64,000 nucleotides of DNA from Haemaphysalis longicornis (taxonomy: Eukaryota; Arthropoda; Arachnida; Ixodida; Ixodidae): the NCBI GenBank assembly GCA_013339765.2, contig CM023457.1, forward strand, positions 47,265,847 to 47,329,846. Direction: 5' to 3'. Position numbers and translations under genes: made by a program. The notes under the pieces are model-generated. The model was given only the letters and a program-made list of their open reading frames with translations, had not been told where the DNA came from and ran no database searches. This document shows positions 23,086 to 33,439 of this stretch, one piece after another. Each line of letters opens with the position of its first letter. Position 1 is the first letter of the stretch.

Positions 23086-24633
23086 GTGCGTGCCTTGAAA
23101 GGCGGCTGCAACTGACCGGTCATTGTTTCCAGCCCACGCGAGACGACCGGGCCGCTTGAATGGTACCGGAGGCTCGCTTGATCGGAGAAGACGTTTATCG
23201 ATTCGACAGATTTTATTTCGCCGTCCACACCGGAGTTTGAAGCGTCTGTCGTGCTAACCTTACGGCTGTGTCATTTCTGTGCATTGCCCGGATCAAGAGC
23301 GCTACAGGCTCTCCAGAATACTGGGCTGACAGCTCTGTCGTACTGACCGTTATTTTTTTCGCTTCTGTTGCTTCCGCCTCGCCAGCGTATTCGCGAGAGA
23401 CACTTCCAGAAAATGCATGGAAGGGCGTCTATATACTCGATCACTATCGACACATTTGATGGTGATTGGCTGAGTGGCCTTCGCAATTACCCGTTTTACA
23501 TACATGAAAACGTCTTCTGTAATTATTGTGCTGTAACCTGGTAGCAGCTTTTCTACACCAACGAGGCGCAATTTTTCGTTTCGCACTGCCAGAGCTACGT
23601 CGCCAATTTTCTTGCGTCTCCCTGGTTAAACAACTTTTGCAATGCATACGTGCAAGACTCAAAACTAAGAGGACAGGAAAGTTCCAAATGCGTTTCTGCC
23701 GCCCGTTATGAGCGTCTCGTTTTATAGATCGTTCGCCCCAAGTTTTCGCACTGGACCACCCACCACCTTATTTCTCCCACTACGCAGCACCAGCTCGTAG
23801 CTCAGAACCCCTCCGCCGCCAACTTTCCAACTTCGGACCCTCCGGCAAGCCGAATCACTCGAACGCTCCCTCCCCAATGTATTTCTCTATTCACAGTCCC
23901 GAAATCAATCACGGTACCAACAACAACAAAAAAAGAAACAGAAATGCAGTACCTCCTCCTCGAATCCACCCCGCCACTCCCTTTGTCACCCACATTCGCT
24001 CCGGTCTCGCTCGCGCCGCTCTCAAGTGTAGCAACAGCATCCCCCGAACCGCGAGTCAAATCGCGCGCCCGGAGTCAACCCATACAGCAGAGCCCCGACA
24101 ACTCCCCGAGGGACGCAGGCAGCGTGACACGCCCCCTCCGGAACAAAGTCGCACCGAGCTCCTCTAGCTCCCTCTCTTTTTGAAAAAGCTTCGGTAGCTG
24201 GCAGCTGGCGGTGATGACAGTATAGGTGGGCTCTTGTCACGCCCCGTCTCTCTTTGATGCGTACGGCTTTTCTGTTTTTTCAAACGCCCGGAGTGCAGCG
24301 AGGAATTAACAAAAACGAGATGCGTAGCTTTAAAGGCAGCGTTGCAGCTACACGGAGCATGCTGGCAGGCGGCTCGATTGTGTTTGAAGGAGGTTAGAGG
24401 CAGAAGTGTGCGCGCGGGAGCGGGGTTAGTGAGGTTAGTGACCTACGCCGTTCCTTTTTCGGCGTGCGCGCCTCCTTGCTTCGCGGAGAGCTGGCCGCAT
24501 AACCACCTCGTCCGCTCGTGCGTGCGCGACAACTGGTGACGCGCAGTCATCGTCCCTTTGTGCCTCGGCGGTTCCTTGTGCGTGGCCAATCGGTCTGGCT
24601 TGAGCGATGGGCTGCCCACGCTTGACAGGAGCG

Positions 24634-24636
<3 letters not shown>
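23086..24636. other. Non-coding, nothing recognised
   Basis: Contains a Pro/Ser/Thr-coding-looking pyrimidine-rich stretch near 23780-24170, but no domain or splice-bounded exon that I can support. Confidence 0.35.

Positions 24637-24717
<81 letters not shown>
24637..24717. repeat. (GA)n microsatellite
   Basis: An uninterrupted run of about 80 bp of GA dinucleotides. Confidence 0.98.
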
Positions 24718-24719
<2 letters not shown>

Positions 24720-25258
24720 CGTAACGCCACCAAGGCAACAAGATCCTGCGAGTGAAGTCGTAGAAGGTGTGATCGCTAAGTTGCGCTGTCCTGATTACAT
24801 TATATCTGGCGACGTCGCTTGTTTCATCTTAAAGAGGAAGTTGCGCGTGTATAGGACATTGAACGTATGCGAGTAGAAATTTCTTCTACCCGCTGGGAGA
24901 GTCCTGCTGGCATTTTGCCACATGTGATCTGCGATAAACCTCCAGCACGCTCTGTGAATGTGCTCAATTCAGTGCCTCAAAGAGTGTCACTCAGCAGTGG
25001 CTTTGGGACTGACGCTTTCGTGACATGCACCTAAGGACTGCTTTATGACCAATGGGCTTGCCACAAACGTGAGTACGGTCTACAAAGCTTGATAGAGTCC
25101 GCAACAACAGGCTAGACGGTCGCTGTGAACTGGCCGTTCTGTGCGCATCCAGTTCTTGACATCATTCCTCATCTTCATCACGTCATCAAAATGGCGTAGC
25201 AAAAAGTTAGGCATTTTAGCCCGGGCTAATATCGCAAGGGACTTCGTTAAAGGATAGT
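24718..25258. other. Non-coding, nothing recognised
   Basis: No supported feature. Confidence 0.35.
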
Positions 25259-25313
25259 TCTCTCTCTCCTCTCTTCTCCTGTCTGTCTCTCTCTGCCTCT
25301 CTCTCTCTGTCTG

Positions 25314-25345
<32 letters not shown>

Positions 25346-25396
25346 GTCCGTCTCTCTCTGTCTCTCTCTCTCTCTCTGGCTCTCTCTCTCTCTCGG
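25259..25396. repeat. Interrupted (CT)n microsatellite
   Basis: CT repeats with TGTCTGTC, CTGC and CATC interruptions over about 138 bp. Confidence 0.93.
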
Positions 25397-25656
25397 GACC
25401 TCAGTTGCGGATTGTTGGTACAGTCATTCACGTTATGAACTAAAACGGGCAGGCGAGGGGGTAAAGGAAGGGGTAGTGTAATAAAAACTGTACAAACTTC
25501 CAAGCGGGAATTTTTAGATAAATGAATAAGCGGCGCGGTTATACACCGAACTCATTTACATTCAGCTTCACAATAATGCTAAACGCTTTGCCGGAAAGCC
25601 ATCCTTAGGGACCAATACAAGCAATCTGAAATGACAGGTAGTCATATGACAGGTAC
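25397..25656. other. Non-coding, nothing recognised
   Basis: No supported feature. Confidence 0.35.
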
Positions 25657-25994
25657 CAGTGGCGTACCCAGAAATATTTTTCGAGGGGTGTTATATGCCG
25701 AGGGTACAAAAACAAAACAAAAAAAGAAATTAATGGTGCGCCCCAAGATATTAACAGACATTTTCAGGCTTTAACAAACCGACACCCTTCTTATTTTTGT
25801 TTTTACATTGTTATGTATCGATTCAGTCTGTAAACAACATAAGCCAAAATGTCCGAGAAGAAAGAGAAAAGAGGGTTGCAGGGCTCAGAAAAAAAATATT
25901 TTTTTGGGGGGGGGGAGGGGGGGGTTCTGACACCCAAAACAACCCCTTTCCCACCCCCCCCCCCCCCCCCACCCCCCCCCTCGCTACGCCGGTG
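25657..25994 (+). mobile_element. hAT-like MITE with poly-G/poly-C interior
   Basis: The left end CAGTGGCGTACCCAG and the right end CGCTACGCCGGTG are imperfect inverted copies of each other. The interior has G-runs (about 25906-25923) and C-runs (about 25952-25980). Flanking octamers ACAGGTAC and ACAAGTAT match at 6 of 8 positions, compatible with a decayed 8-bp duplication as made by hAT elements. CAGTGGCGTAGCC-type termini are common in chelicerate MITEs. Confidence 0.65.
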
Positions 25995-26164
25995 ACAAGT
26001 ATTGATATTTTTACGGACTTGTGTATGGCACCGAAACACTGGTGAGGAATACGCTGCTCAATCTACGGCTGCAACTCTCTCCGTGGGTATGTGCCACCTT
26101 GCTGGTTCACATGAGCCAAGCGGCACCGAAACAATATGAATACCCGATGTGACAAGTATTTGGA
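25995..26164. other. Non-coding, nothing recognised
   Basis: No supported feature. Confidence 0.3.
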
Positions 26165-26214
26165 GGTATTAATAGGTATTAATGGCCCTATGGCCATTAA
26201 TACCTCCACATGAC
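26165..26214. repeat. Short inverted repeat (GGAGGTATTAAT)
   Basis: GGAGGTATTAATAGGTATTAATGGCC, then CTAT, then GGCCATTAATACCTCC. The outer GGAGGTATTAATGGCC is reproduced in reverse complement on the right, with a duplicated TAATAGGTAT on the left. Confidence 0.8.
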
Positions 26215-26521
26215 TCCATGTGTACCTATGAATCGCTGTACACAAAGTGCTGCACTTTAAAGTCGGCTTCACTACTGCACTTTCCTGTGTTGCGAGGAAG
26301 ACTTTTGCTGACAATATTAGCCGTCGATAGGAAAAGATAATGATGGCCCGAGGGCCTTTTATTGTTAGGCTGCGAAAGCGCGACACGTCAAGCGTTAGAG
26401 CCCACCTTTTTATTTTGTGAATGCTTTTAAGCATTCACAAATGCGTGTCTTTTACAGCCTCATACTATACAGTACGTCGCTTAGACAGGGGAGTTGCAGA
26501 TTACAATTCATGAGGAAAAAA
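26215..26521. other. Non-coding, nothing recognised
   Basis: Contains a small palindrome (GAATGCTTTTAAGCATTC) near 26419-26436. Nothing else. Confidence 0.35.
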
Positions 26522-26522
26522 A

Positions 26523-26576
26523 GCTGACCAATGGGCAAGCATTGGTCAGCTCAATTAATGCGCATGCGCATTAATT
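26523..26576. repeat. Two adjacent palindromes
   Basis: An 11-bp hairpin (GCTGACCAATG / CATTGGTCAGC, loop GGCAAG) at 26523-26550 is followed at 26553-26576 by a perfect 24-bp palindrome centred on GCGCATGCGC. More ATGCGCAT words follow to about 26630. Confidence 0.9.
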
Positions 26577-28375
26577 CCGCATGTATATTCACTGCACATG
26601 CATATTGCGCATCAATGCGCATGCGCGTTCACTGCACGGTTTCCATACCGAAATTTAGCCGTAGGCTTGGGTTTAGCTACAGTTGGTTGTTAAAGGCAAT
26701 TTCTCGTTGGCGTATATTTATCCCCCTATCGCTGACATCCCCAGCAAAGTAATTCCAACTATTTACGCTACATGAAGGTGGCCTGGATCGAACTCTACGA
26801 GCCAACTCCCGATTCCCTCGTACCTACACAATATGAACTACGGAGTTTCGCAGTAATATGTACTACGCAGAAACCTGTTAGTGCATTCGCGTGCCGTCGT
26901 GGATGCCGCCATAATAGCTGGCAACGTTCCTGTTCTTCTTGGCTTGGCTACCAACATGGCTTTTTTCCCCCTCCTGAAGACAAAATTACAAAAGGGGTAA
27001 ATTTTTTTTTTCAAGCTTCTAAAAATTCCCTGACGTATAAATCTTTGGGGCAGCACTATTACATTTTTTTTAATCATTTTCAAAATTCTGTGTCCCCCCC
27101 CCCTCCCAACCAAGAAAAAAGATAAATAAAAAGCGGGGAACAATACCCGCTCCTGCAAAGCTAGCTATTCCACTGATAAAACAATTTCAAATAATCTTTT
27201 GCAATCATACTGAGGGTGCGTTCCAATTTACCCTTTAGACGGCTTCGTTGCCGTCTTCGTGGACAGTCCGCCATGTTAAGCCCCGTTCCAATTCGAGCGA
27301 AGCACTCAAGGAAGACTGCTTCGAGGAGACTGATTCGAGGAGGCAGCATCGAAGTCAGCAACGATGCAGGCTACCTTCCTGTCTGAACTTAAAAACCACG
27401 CCAGCGCCACCTTTTCGCGTATTAACGTTGTTACAAACTAACTTGCCCTTTTATTGAAATATTTAGTACAGTTTACTAGCGGTAAAGATTATTTTGATAT
27501 CCCGCAATGTGTTTGATTTTGAAGAGTTTGATTTTGAAATCCCGCAATGTTTGTAATAATAATGATAATAATATTTCTCAACATGTCTGCTACGAGGTTT
27601 TTGTCTGCGCTGGTGTTGCGTTCATGACCGCTGCGCCGTTCCAAGTCTTATTCCTTTAGACGTCTAGTTAGACTGTTTCTTAAGCTGTCCACCAAGCTAT
27701 CCGCGAATTGCAACGCAGCCTGAGTTTGTTTGCAGTCACGGACAACTTTTCAGCCTACTCACGAGCCATGCCAAGGACAAGAGGAATGTTCCTACACGGT
27801 ACATGAAGGCATGCTCGCTGAAGCACGGCTTTCCCTCTAGAAAATGTAGGTATTGAAAGCCTACGGAATGAACATCGGTGCGTCCTCATAATAGCGCATC
27901 TCCGCTTTGCGTACGCGTGCGCCAAGCCCGCATGCGGCGTCGGCAGCGATTTCTCTAACGACTCCCCGTCATTACCTTGTCAGCCACGCCGTGGCGTTCG
28001 CTCGGGAACGCAGGCTACACAGTACCGACCTGCCCGCGCGCTGTCGCTGTTATTGCCCGGGAGAAGTCGGGCGCCACTTTCATCGCTGCCTGCGCGGCGA
28101 GCGAACCCACTGTAGCGCAATGCTGCGCTGGGCCGGCTATATTGAGAAGTTATAGACCTGCCCGCAGCCAGCGATTCGCGGTCGCCATTTGCGTCAATCA
28201 CAGAACGTGGGTTCGGCGAAGCGAGCTTGTATGCGCCCGTCTCCCCTCCTCTCCACATTACTTCTTCGGTTAATATATCGTGTGTTGTTGTCCCGCCGCG
28301 TCCGGGATTCATCGGCGAGGTTATAGTTTCGGTTTCGCGCGCGCCGCGCTGCTGAGCTATAAATGGCAGTGCTTA
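26577..28375. other. Non-coding, nothing recognised
   Basis: Includes a CpG-rich part at 27900-28360 with stop-poor frames on both strands but no recognised domain. Confidence 0.35.
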
Positions 28376-28475
28376 TTAAAAATAGAGTTACTTTAGAGCA
28401 ACATAAGTTACTTACTATACTACAGTAACATAAGTTACTTTATAGTAACATAAAGTAACTGACGTTACTTTATGT
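28376..28475. repeat. AAGTTACTT / TAACATAA inverted and direct repeat cluster
   Basis: The words AAGTTACTT, AGTAACATAA, AAAGTAAC and GTTACTTTAT recur in both orientations within 100 bp, so the tract can fold in several ways. Confidence 0.7.
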
Positions 28476-28913
28476 ATTGAGACACGAATCAGTTTTTAGG
28501 TTGTGAAGTCTGCCGAAATGAGAAAGCGTCAGAACCAAGCGAGTTAACGCTGTACGTCGCTCTCTGCTTCGTCGTCCTCGTTGCGGCTGACCATGGCGCA
28601 CTGCGGCACAGTGTACTTCTTCGCGGGACAGGTTATAAGATCCTCTAACTGCAGCATGCGCAGATAGATGATTTGCCGGACTGCGCCAATTAAATCTGGG
28701 CTAGCGCAGCGAAATGATAATATGGCTGCCCTTGGGGACGAGGAAGTTCAAAACGTTCATAAGGGTGCGTGATAAGGTAAGTCTAAATTGATAAATGGAT
28801 GAAAGTCAACATTCGTCCTTTACTGGCGATGGACCAGCATCTCGAAAGAAAGAAGGAATTTAGCGTGCGAACCGTAGTGTTACAACGATCTAACACCTGT
28901 ACAGGTGATATCC
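28476..28913. other. Non-coding, nothing recognised
   Basis: No supported feature. Confidence 0.35.
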
Positions 28914-29182
28914 CTCTAGCACTTTGATCGATCGATTGAGTGTAGGGTTTAACGCACCGACGCAACGCAGGCGATGAGGCGCGCCGTAGCGGAGGGCTCC
29001 GGATTAATTTTGACCACCTGGGGACCTTCAACGTGCACTGCAATCTCGTATACACGGCGCTTTTGCTTTTCGCCTCCATCAGAAAAGCAGCCGCCGCGGC
29101 CGGGAATCGAACCCGCGTCCTCGTGCTCAGCAGCGCAACGCCTTAGCCACTGAGCCACAGCGGCGGGTCTCTAGCAGTTTGA
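28914..29182 (-). mobile_element. Full-length tRNA-derived SINE with 14-bp TSD
   Basis: Read on the minus strand from about 29168, it begins with a tRNA-like head (GCCGCTGTGGCTCAGTGGCT ... GGGTTCGATTCCCGGCC), with A and B boxes about 35 bp apart. The body (CTTTTCTGATGGAGGCGAAA, CACGTTGAAGGTCCCC, AATTAATCCGGAGCCC) and a CAATCGATCGATC tail follow. CTCTAGCACTTTGA (28914-28927) and CTCTAGCAGTTTGA (29169-29182) flank it, a 14-bp duplication with one mismatch. The class is that of the tick tRNA SINE described as Ruka; I cannot verify identity with it. This is the reference copy for the other SINE pieces in the window. Confidence 0.93.
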
Positions 29183-29396
29183 ATCCATCAACGTGCAGAG
29201 GGCCGCGGGCCTTTTCGGACCGTCTACCACGTACAATAACAAGGCGGTCCCGCTACTGTGTATAAAAAATCGCCGGCGCGTTCGTTCTTCCTTCCTGTCC
29301 TATTGCAACTCCCCCAGCAACAAGAAACAGGCATCAATCCAGGACCGCTCTCTCCTGCCAGCCACCCGCGAATTCACATGCATCGGGGCTGAATAG

Positions 29397-29446
29397 GCAG
29401 GCAAGCAGGCAGGCAGCCACCCATCTTTTGAGCAGGCAGGCAGGCC
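29397..29446. repeat. CAGG-rich tract
   Basis: GGCAGGCAAGCAGGCAGGCAG, a short spacer, then GCAGGCAGGCAGGCC. A small tetranucleotide array. Confidence 0.85.
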
Positions 29447-29507
29447 AGAATAGAGAGAGGCGCCGGAGAACTTTGAAATGGATGCTCGCTTCGAACTCCC
29501 CCGTCTA

Positions 29508-30638
29508 TTACCTGTTTTCGTTCGCCTCCGCTCCACTCTCGCTTTCTTTGCGTTGCCTCTCGTTGTTTCGTCCAACCCCGTAGCTATTATTTCTCTGAAC
29601 ATCCTCTTCCCCGTGTTCGTTTTTTTTTTTTCTTTCGATCCGCTCCACACGCGATGGCTCGCTAGTACCAACCGTAAGGACCACAAGGACTGTCAGAACC
29701 TGGAAGCTTTCTCCTCGCCTTAGCTGCTGTTCTCTTTCAGGCACCGTATTCCTTGTCCCTATATCGATGACGTCACATCGAATTCGACCTAATCGTAAGA
29801 GACGATTGAACCTGAGCGGAACGCGTGGTTGCTGTTGTCTGCGTTGCGTTCCACCATTGTTTGGCGGAAGAAGGGGGCGAACATCCGACAGCTCAAAGGG
29901 CAAGATTACTGTCACCATCCAATTGAGAGAAGGCCTGAAGGTTGCGTCATCTACTGCAGTCTGGAGCCTTATTTCGTACCACCGGCATTGAGAAAGCAAC
30001 GGAGTCGGCAAAAATTCTCCGCCGGAAAGGAGCCGAGGAGATAAGGACCGTCTGTGCCGCCCCACATTCAGGTTGCCTCTTCGATGTCCCCGCTTTACAA
30101 TTCTGTGGTGACGACGGATTGCGGCTCGCCGAGGGTACTTGTTTTTTCGGATTTGTTGTTGTTGTTTGACCTTGTTGTTGTTGTTTTCTGCGGCGGTGGT
30201 CCGTAAGAGCCGAGCCGAAATCGCAGTCGATCCGGCACTTCGCCGAGCATTGATCTCACACTCGGATTCGGGCCCGAACAGAGTGGAGGCGAAGGAGGAG
30301 AAAGGGACAATTTCGCGAATAGAGGTGTTGTCGGTGGGTGGGCTGCGTTGCTCGTTCGCCCGAGTGCATCGCAATTGATCTTGCCGGTCCCCGGCACAAC
30401 TCGATCTTCTTCGCTTTCTCGGTACGCTCAAGCCTCGGCCGCTTCTTTCGCCTACGCTTTGAAATAGAGCAGTCGCTTGGGTTGTTCGAGACAACTGAAA
30501 AGACGGGCTGGTGTTTGCGGGTGGAGGGGGACTTTGAACCAAATTGGGCGAAGGGCATTCCTCCGCGATGGCGGAAGGATGCGTGGATACAGGTCGCACA
30601 CACTCGGGTTTTAAAGGGGCCCTGAAGGCAAAATACAA
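29508..30638 (-). other. Unassigned 376-codon open frame
   Basis: The longest open frame in the window. The product is Arg-rich with a short Asn/Gln tract (NNNNKVKQQQQ) and no domain, signal peptide or membrane segment that I recognise. Its first ATG (30636-30638) and first nine or so codons lie inside a TTAA-flanked MITE, so the present start cannot be ancestral; internal ATGs are few. A second minus-strand frame of 221 codons overlaps it (30256-30921). Local stop-poor composition is the default explanation. Real coding is possible because a run this long is unusual at this base composition. Confidence 0.2.
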
Positions 30639-31339
30639 TTTTGTTTAATTTGAAAGAACTAGTCTTTGGTAATTCACTAAGCTCCATTCCATCCAGGAAA
30701 TACGTTTCCTTTATCCTGAAAAAAAAAAACGAAAGAAGTATTGAAGAAACTTTCGAATTTCGCGCTGCAGTGACGTGTATGGGCAGGAGTGACGTCATAT
30801 GGGCTAACCCTGGGCCTCCTCGATTATCAGTCCCGGATCGTCCGCGGACTGCCCAAGACGCAATCCGGCGCTCGTTTTTCCCATGTATTCCTATGGGGCT
30901 TCCGGTCCGAACGCAGTCCATGGGCTGTCCGCGGACCGTCCAGGACTGGTAAACCGAGGAGGCCCACTATAAACATACTTGTCAGTGTGTTAACGGCACG
31001 TTACCATTCAAGTGAAGCGATCAAACGCCACTAGAGGCCCCACTACAATCGCCCAGTCATGTGCCTTAGCGATGGGTTAGTTCGGCGGCCGTCAATCGCA
31101 CAAAGATTTTGTGACGTCATAGGACGTCATGTGAAGGCCGCCAATCGTGTAAACAGGATTCTGTGACGTAATAGGAAAGTTGCCGGAAAGTGGCTAAGGA
31201 GTCGCCACTGCTTCGCATGTTTTCTTTAATATTGCAATTATTTGTTTGCAGTTTGTGATAAAATTGGCATCATTTCGATCGGGACAAGGCAGTCTTTCAA
31301 ATAAACCAAACTTCTATTCTGTCTTCATGGCCCCTTTAA
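30611..31339 (+). mobile_element. TTAA-flanked MITE, copy 1, with nested foldback
   Basis: Terminal inverted repeats TTAAAGGGGCCCTGAAGGCA on the left and TCTTCATGGCCCCTTTAA on the right, with extended complementarity through the AAATACAATTTTGTTTAATTTGAA region. TTAA is present at both ends (30611-30614 and 31336-31339), consistent with a TTAA target duplication. Interior words such as CGCGCTGCAGTGACG, GACGTCATATGGG and GGCGGCCGTCAATCGC recur in the copies at 32.7, 44.1 and 48.2 kb. No transposase is encoded. TTAA targets suit piggyBac and Kolobok; I cannot decide from the termini. Confidence 0.85.
30811..30966. mobile_element. Foldback element nested in the TTAA MITE
   Basis: The left arm GGGCCTCCTCGATTATCAGT ... 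GTCCGCGGACTGCCCA is mirrored on the right by TGGGCTGTCCGCGGACCGTCC ... CCGAGGAGGCCCA. Total length is about 156 bp with a loop near CATGTATTCCTATGG. It interrupts the MITE interior just after its GACGTCATATGGGCTAA motif. Confidence 0.8.
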
Positions 31340-31377
31340 AGACGACAGTCACTCTTCGGCTACCTAAGAGCGGAAAA

Positions 31378-31378
<1 letters not shown>

Positions 31379-31443
<65 letters not shown>
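31379..31443. repeat. (TGTC)n microsatellite
   Basis: An uninterrupted run of about 65 bp of CTGT/TGTC repeats, starting 40 bp beyond the MITE end. Confidence 0.98.
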
Positions 31444-32168
31444 GTCTGTCCTTCCATTCAGCCGCCCGGCCGATAGTTACCATATTGTTTTCTGTGTGGC
31501 TCCTCCGTAACTTGGACATAAATTTATTTCCGTCTTTTCTCTCTCTCCGTCTCCGCGTTTTACTCGCTCACTCACTCACTCACTTGCTTCACGACAGCGT
31601 TGATTTTGTCCTCCTTTCGTTGAATAACACTCGACGGGCCCACCGAGGACGCACTAGCGGAGTAACGCAGTCTTTGCAAAGGCACCGTTTAGCCGCAAGC
31701 TTGTAGATCGCTTCTCCTTTTCTCGGTACATTACGAGAAGGAGAAAAAAAAACTACAAAGGAGATTGCTTTTATTTCTACGCGAGGCAATTATCCAGAGT
31801 GTTTAGCAATGCCTCCAGGCCGAACAGCTTCTTCGCCCTGCGTTTCGCGAGCGGCCAGGTTGCGAAGGCATCCATTGTCTTACAAGGGGCACGCACTGAT
31901 TGTGCAGGTCAACGCTTTTATATCCGGCACGTCATTCGTTTGCCAACTGGGCTTTCTCCACAGCCTGCTTGGCAGCCGAGTTACTTCTGAGCTTCGGCTC
32001 CCGTGCCGAGAAATCGAAGCGGCGTGCGTTACGATTGAGACAATGGGCAGCTTTCTCACTGAAGACAAAGGGCCTTTCTTTAACGGGGCGCGGCCATAGT
32101 GCTCGCAGTGCGGTAGCCGCAATGGGGCGGGCGTGCGGGTAGTATAAACGCGTGGCCGGTTTTTTTAC
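31444..32168. other. Non-coding, nothing recognised
   Basis: Short (CACT)n run at about 31566-31583. No domain or element end was recognised. Confidence 0.35.
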
Positions 32169-32608
32169 AGCGAAGCTGTTAGCCGGTAGTTGGTCGAAAA
32201 ATTTCGTGTCGTAAACAAAAAAACCGATGCAGGACTTATCAGTTCTTGCCTAAGACGCCGAGCGCATGCGGCAGGCTAATCGGGCATACAGCATAGACCT
32301 CAGTATTCGTGTAAAAACAACACAAAACAAGCATCGAAACAAGTCGCCTGTGAGCCATGCCCCCCCCCCCCCCCCGTGTTCCCGGTAAAGATTATGCTTG
32401 CAGATTATGTTTGAAGGCTAGGCACGACTAGAATCACTAGATAGAGAAGGTCTTGCCCAAGACACCGAGAGCATGCGTCAGGCTAGGCAGGACCCAGCAT
32501 TTGCAGCCAGAGAAGCCCAAGCGCAAGCGACACGCCAGCAGAGACGACGAGAAACATTTCACACCCTCCTCCGTTAGCATTTGTAGTGGTTTATAACAGC
32601 TTCGCTGG
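32169..32608 (+). mobile_element. Inverted-repeat element with remnant of a basic repeat ORF
   Basis: Ends CAGCGAAGCTGTTA (32169-32182) and TAACAGCTTCGCTG (32595-32608) are exact inverted copies. Inside, a frame ending at 32577 reads DTESMRQARQDPAFAAREA, then QAQATRQQRRRETFHTLL-stop. An upstream DAERMRQAN at about 32250 looks like another unit of the same repeat. This A/R/E/Q-rich heptad-like style matches basic repeat proteins I associate with tick mobile elements (general recollection only). A poly-C run at 32359-32376 interrupts the interior. Confidence 0.65.
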
Positions 32609-32724
32609 ACATCCACTTTCGCAGGGCGGGATGGCGACCATTTTTTCCTGATTAAGTTATCCTGTGCATGCCACGGCTCGGCCAGGTAAATGGATCTGGC
32701 GTCTAAGTATGTGGCTTGCTTTGA
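32609..32724. other. Short spacer, nothing recognised
   Basis: Spacer between two inverted-repeat elements. Confidence 0.3.
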
Positions 32725-33105
32725 TTAAAGGGGCCACGGCGACGAAATACGACTGCGTTCTGTTGGAAAAAACTCGGCAGGCCCCACATCCCAATGAGAA
32801 AAGACGTGTCTTAATTAAAAAAAAACACAGAAAATAGCGAAATAACTTCCGAATTTTGCTCTGCAGGGACGTAATATGGGCCAAAACTATAATACATTTT
32901 TAGCAATATCTTAACCGCATGTTAGAATTCAAGTGATACGACCGAACGCAACTACATGTCACCCAACAATCACGCAGTCATTAGCGGTGGTTTAAGTCGT
33001 CGGCCGCCAAAAATCACACAATATTCTGGGACGGCATAGAGAAACTACCGGAAAGCGGCTAGGGAGTGGCCACTGCTTCGTCTGTTTTCTCTAATATTTG
33101 AATTA
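32725..33105 (+). mobile_element. TTAA-flanked MITE, copy 2, right end missing
   Basis: Begins TTAAAGGGGCCACGGCGACG. It keeps the family interior: TTCCGAATTTTGCTCTGCAGGG, CGTAATATGGGCC, GTTAGAATTCAAGTGATACGACC, CGGCCGCCAAAAATCAC and CCACTGCTTCGTCTGTTTTC. Homology to copy 1 stops at about 33105, and the right inverted repeat is absent nearby, so this copy is truncated or interrupted. Confidence 0.8.
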
Positions 33106-33439
33106 TTAAGTGCAGAGCACTTTAGGGGCTCGCCTTGTCGTCGCAGCTCGCCCTCTGGACCCGAGTAAAGCTGCACCCGGCGTTCCGTCGTAGCGGCTGT
33201 CGTCGCGGCGTAGCCCAGAAGCTTCGAAAGCCAAGCGCTCGATATACACCATTTTCCATAAGCAGCCGGGAAAGGAGGAAAATACTCTCAAACCAGTTCT
33301 CTCGGCGGCCGACCAGTGTTGCCTGTGCGCGCTGGGCTGTTAACATCGCTCGGCGCGGTGTGCTCCGCTGCGTAGTTCAGGGGTATTTCGCACCGCGTGC
33401 TTATTTTTTGCGGAACTTTCATCTGTTTTAGCTAATGCT

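Noticed and set aside
24607..24876. 89-codon frame containing a long Arg-Glu run
   Set aside because: Produced by the GA microsatellite.
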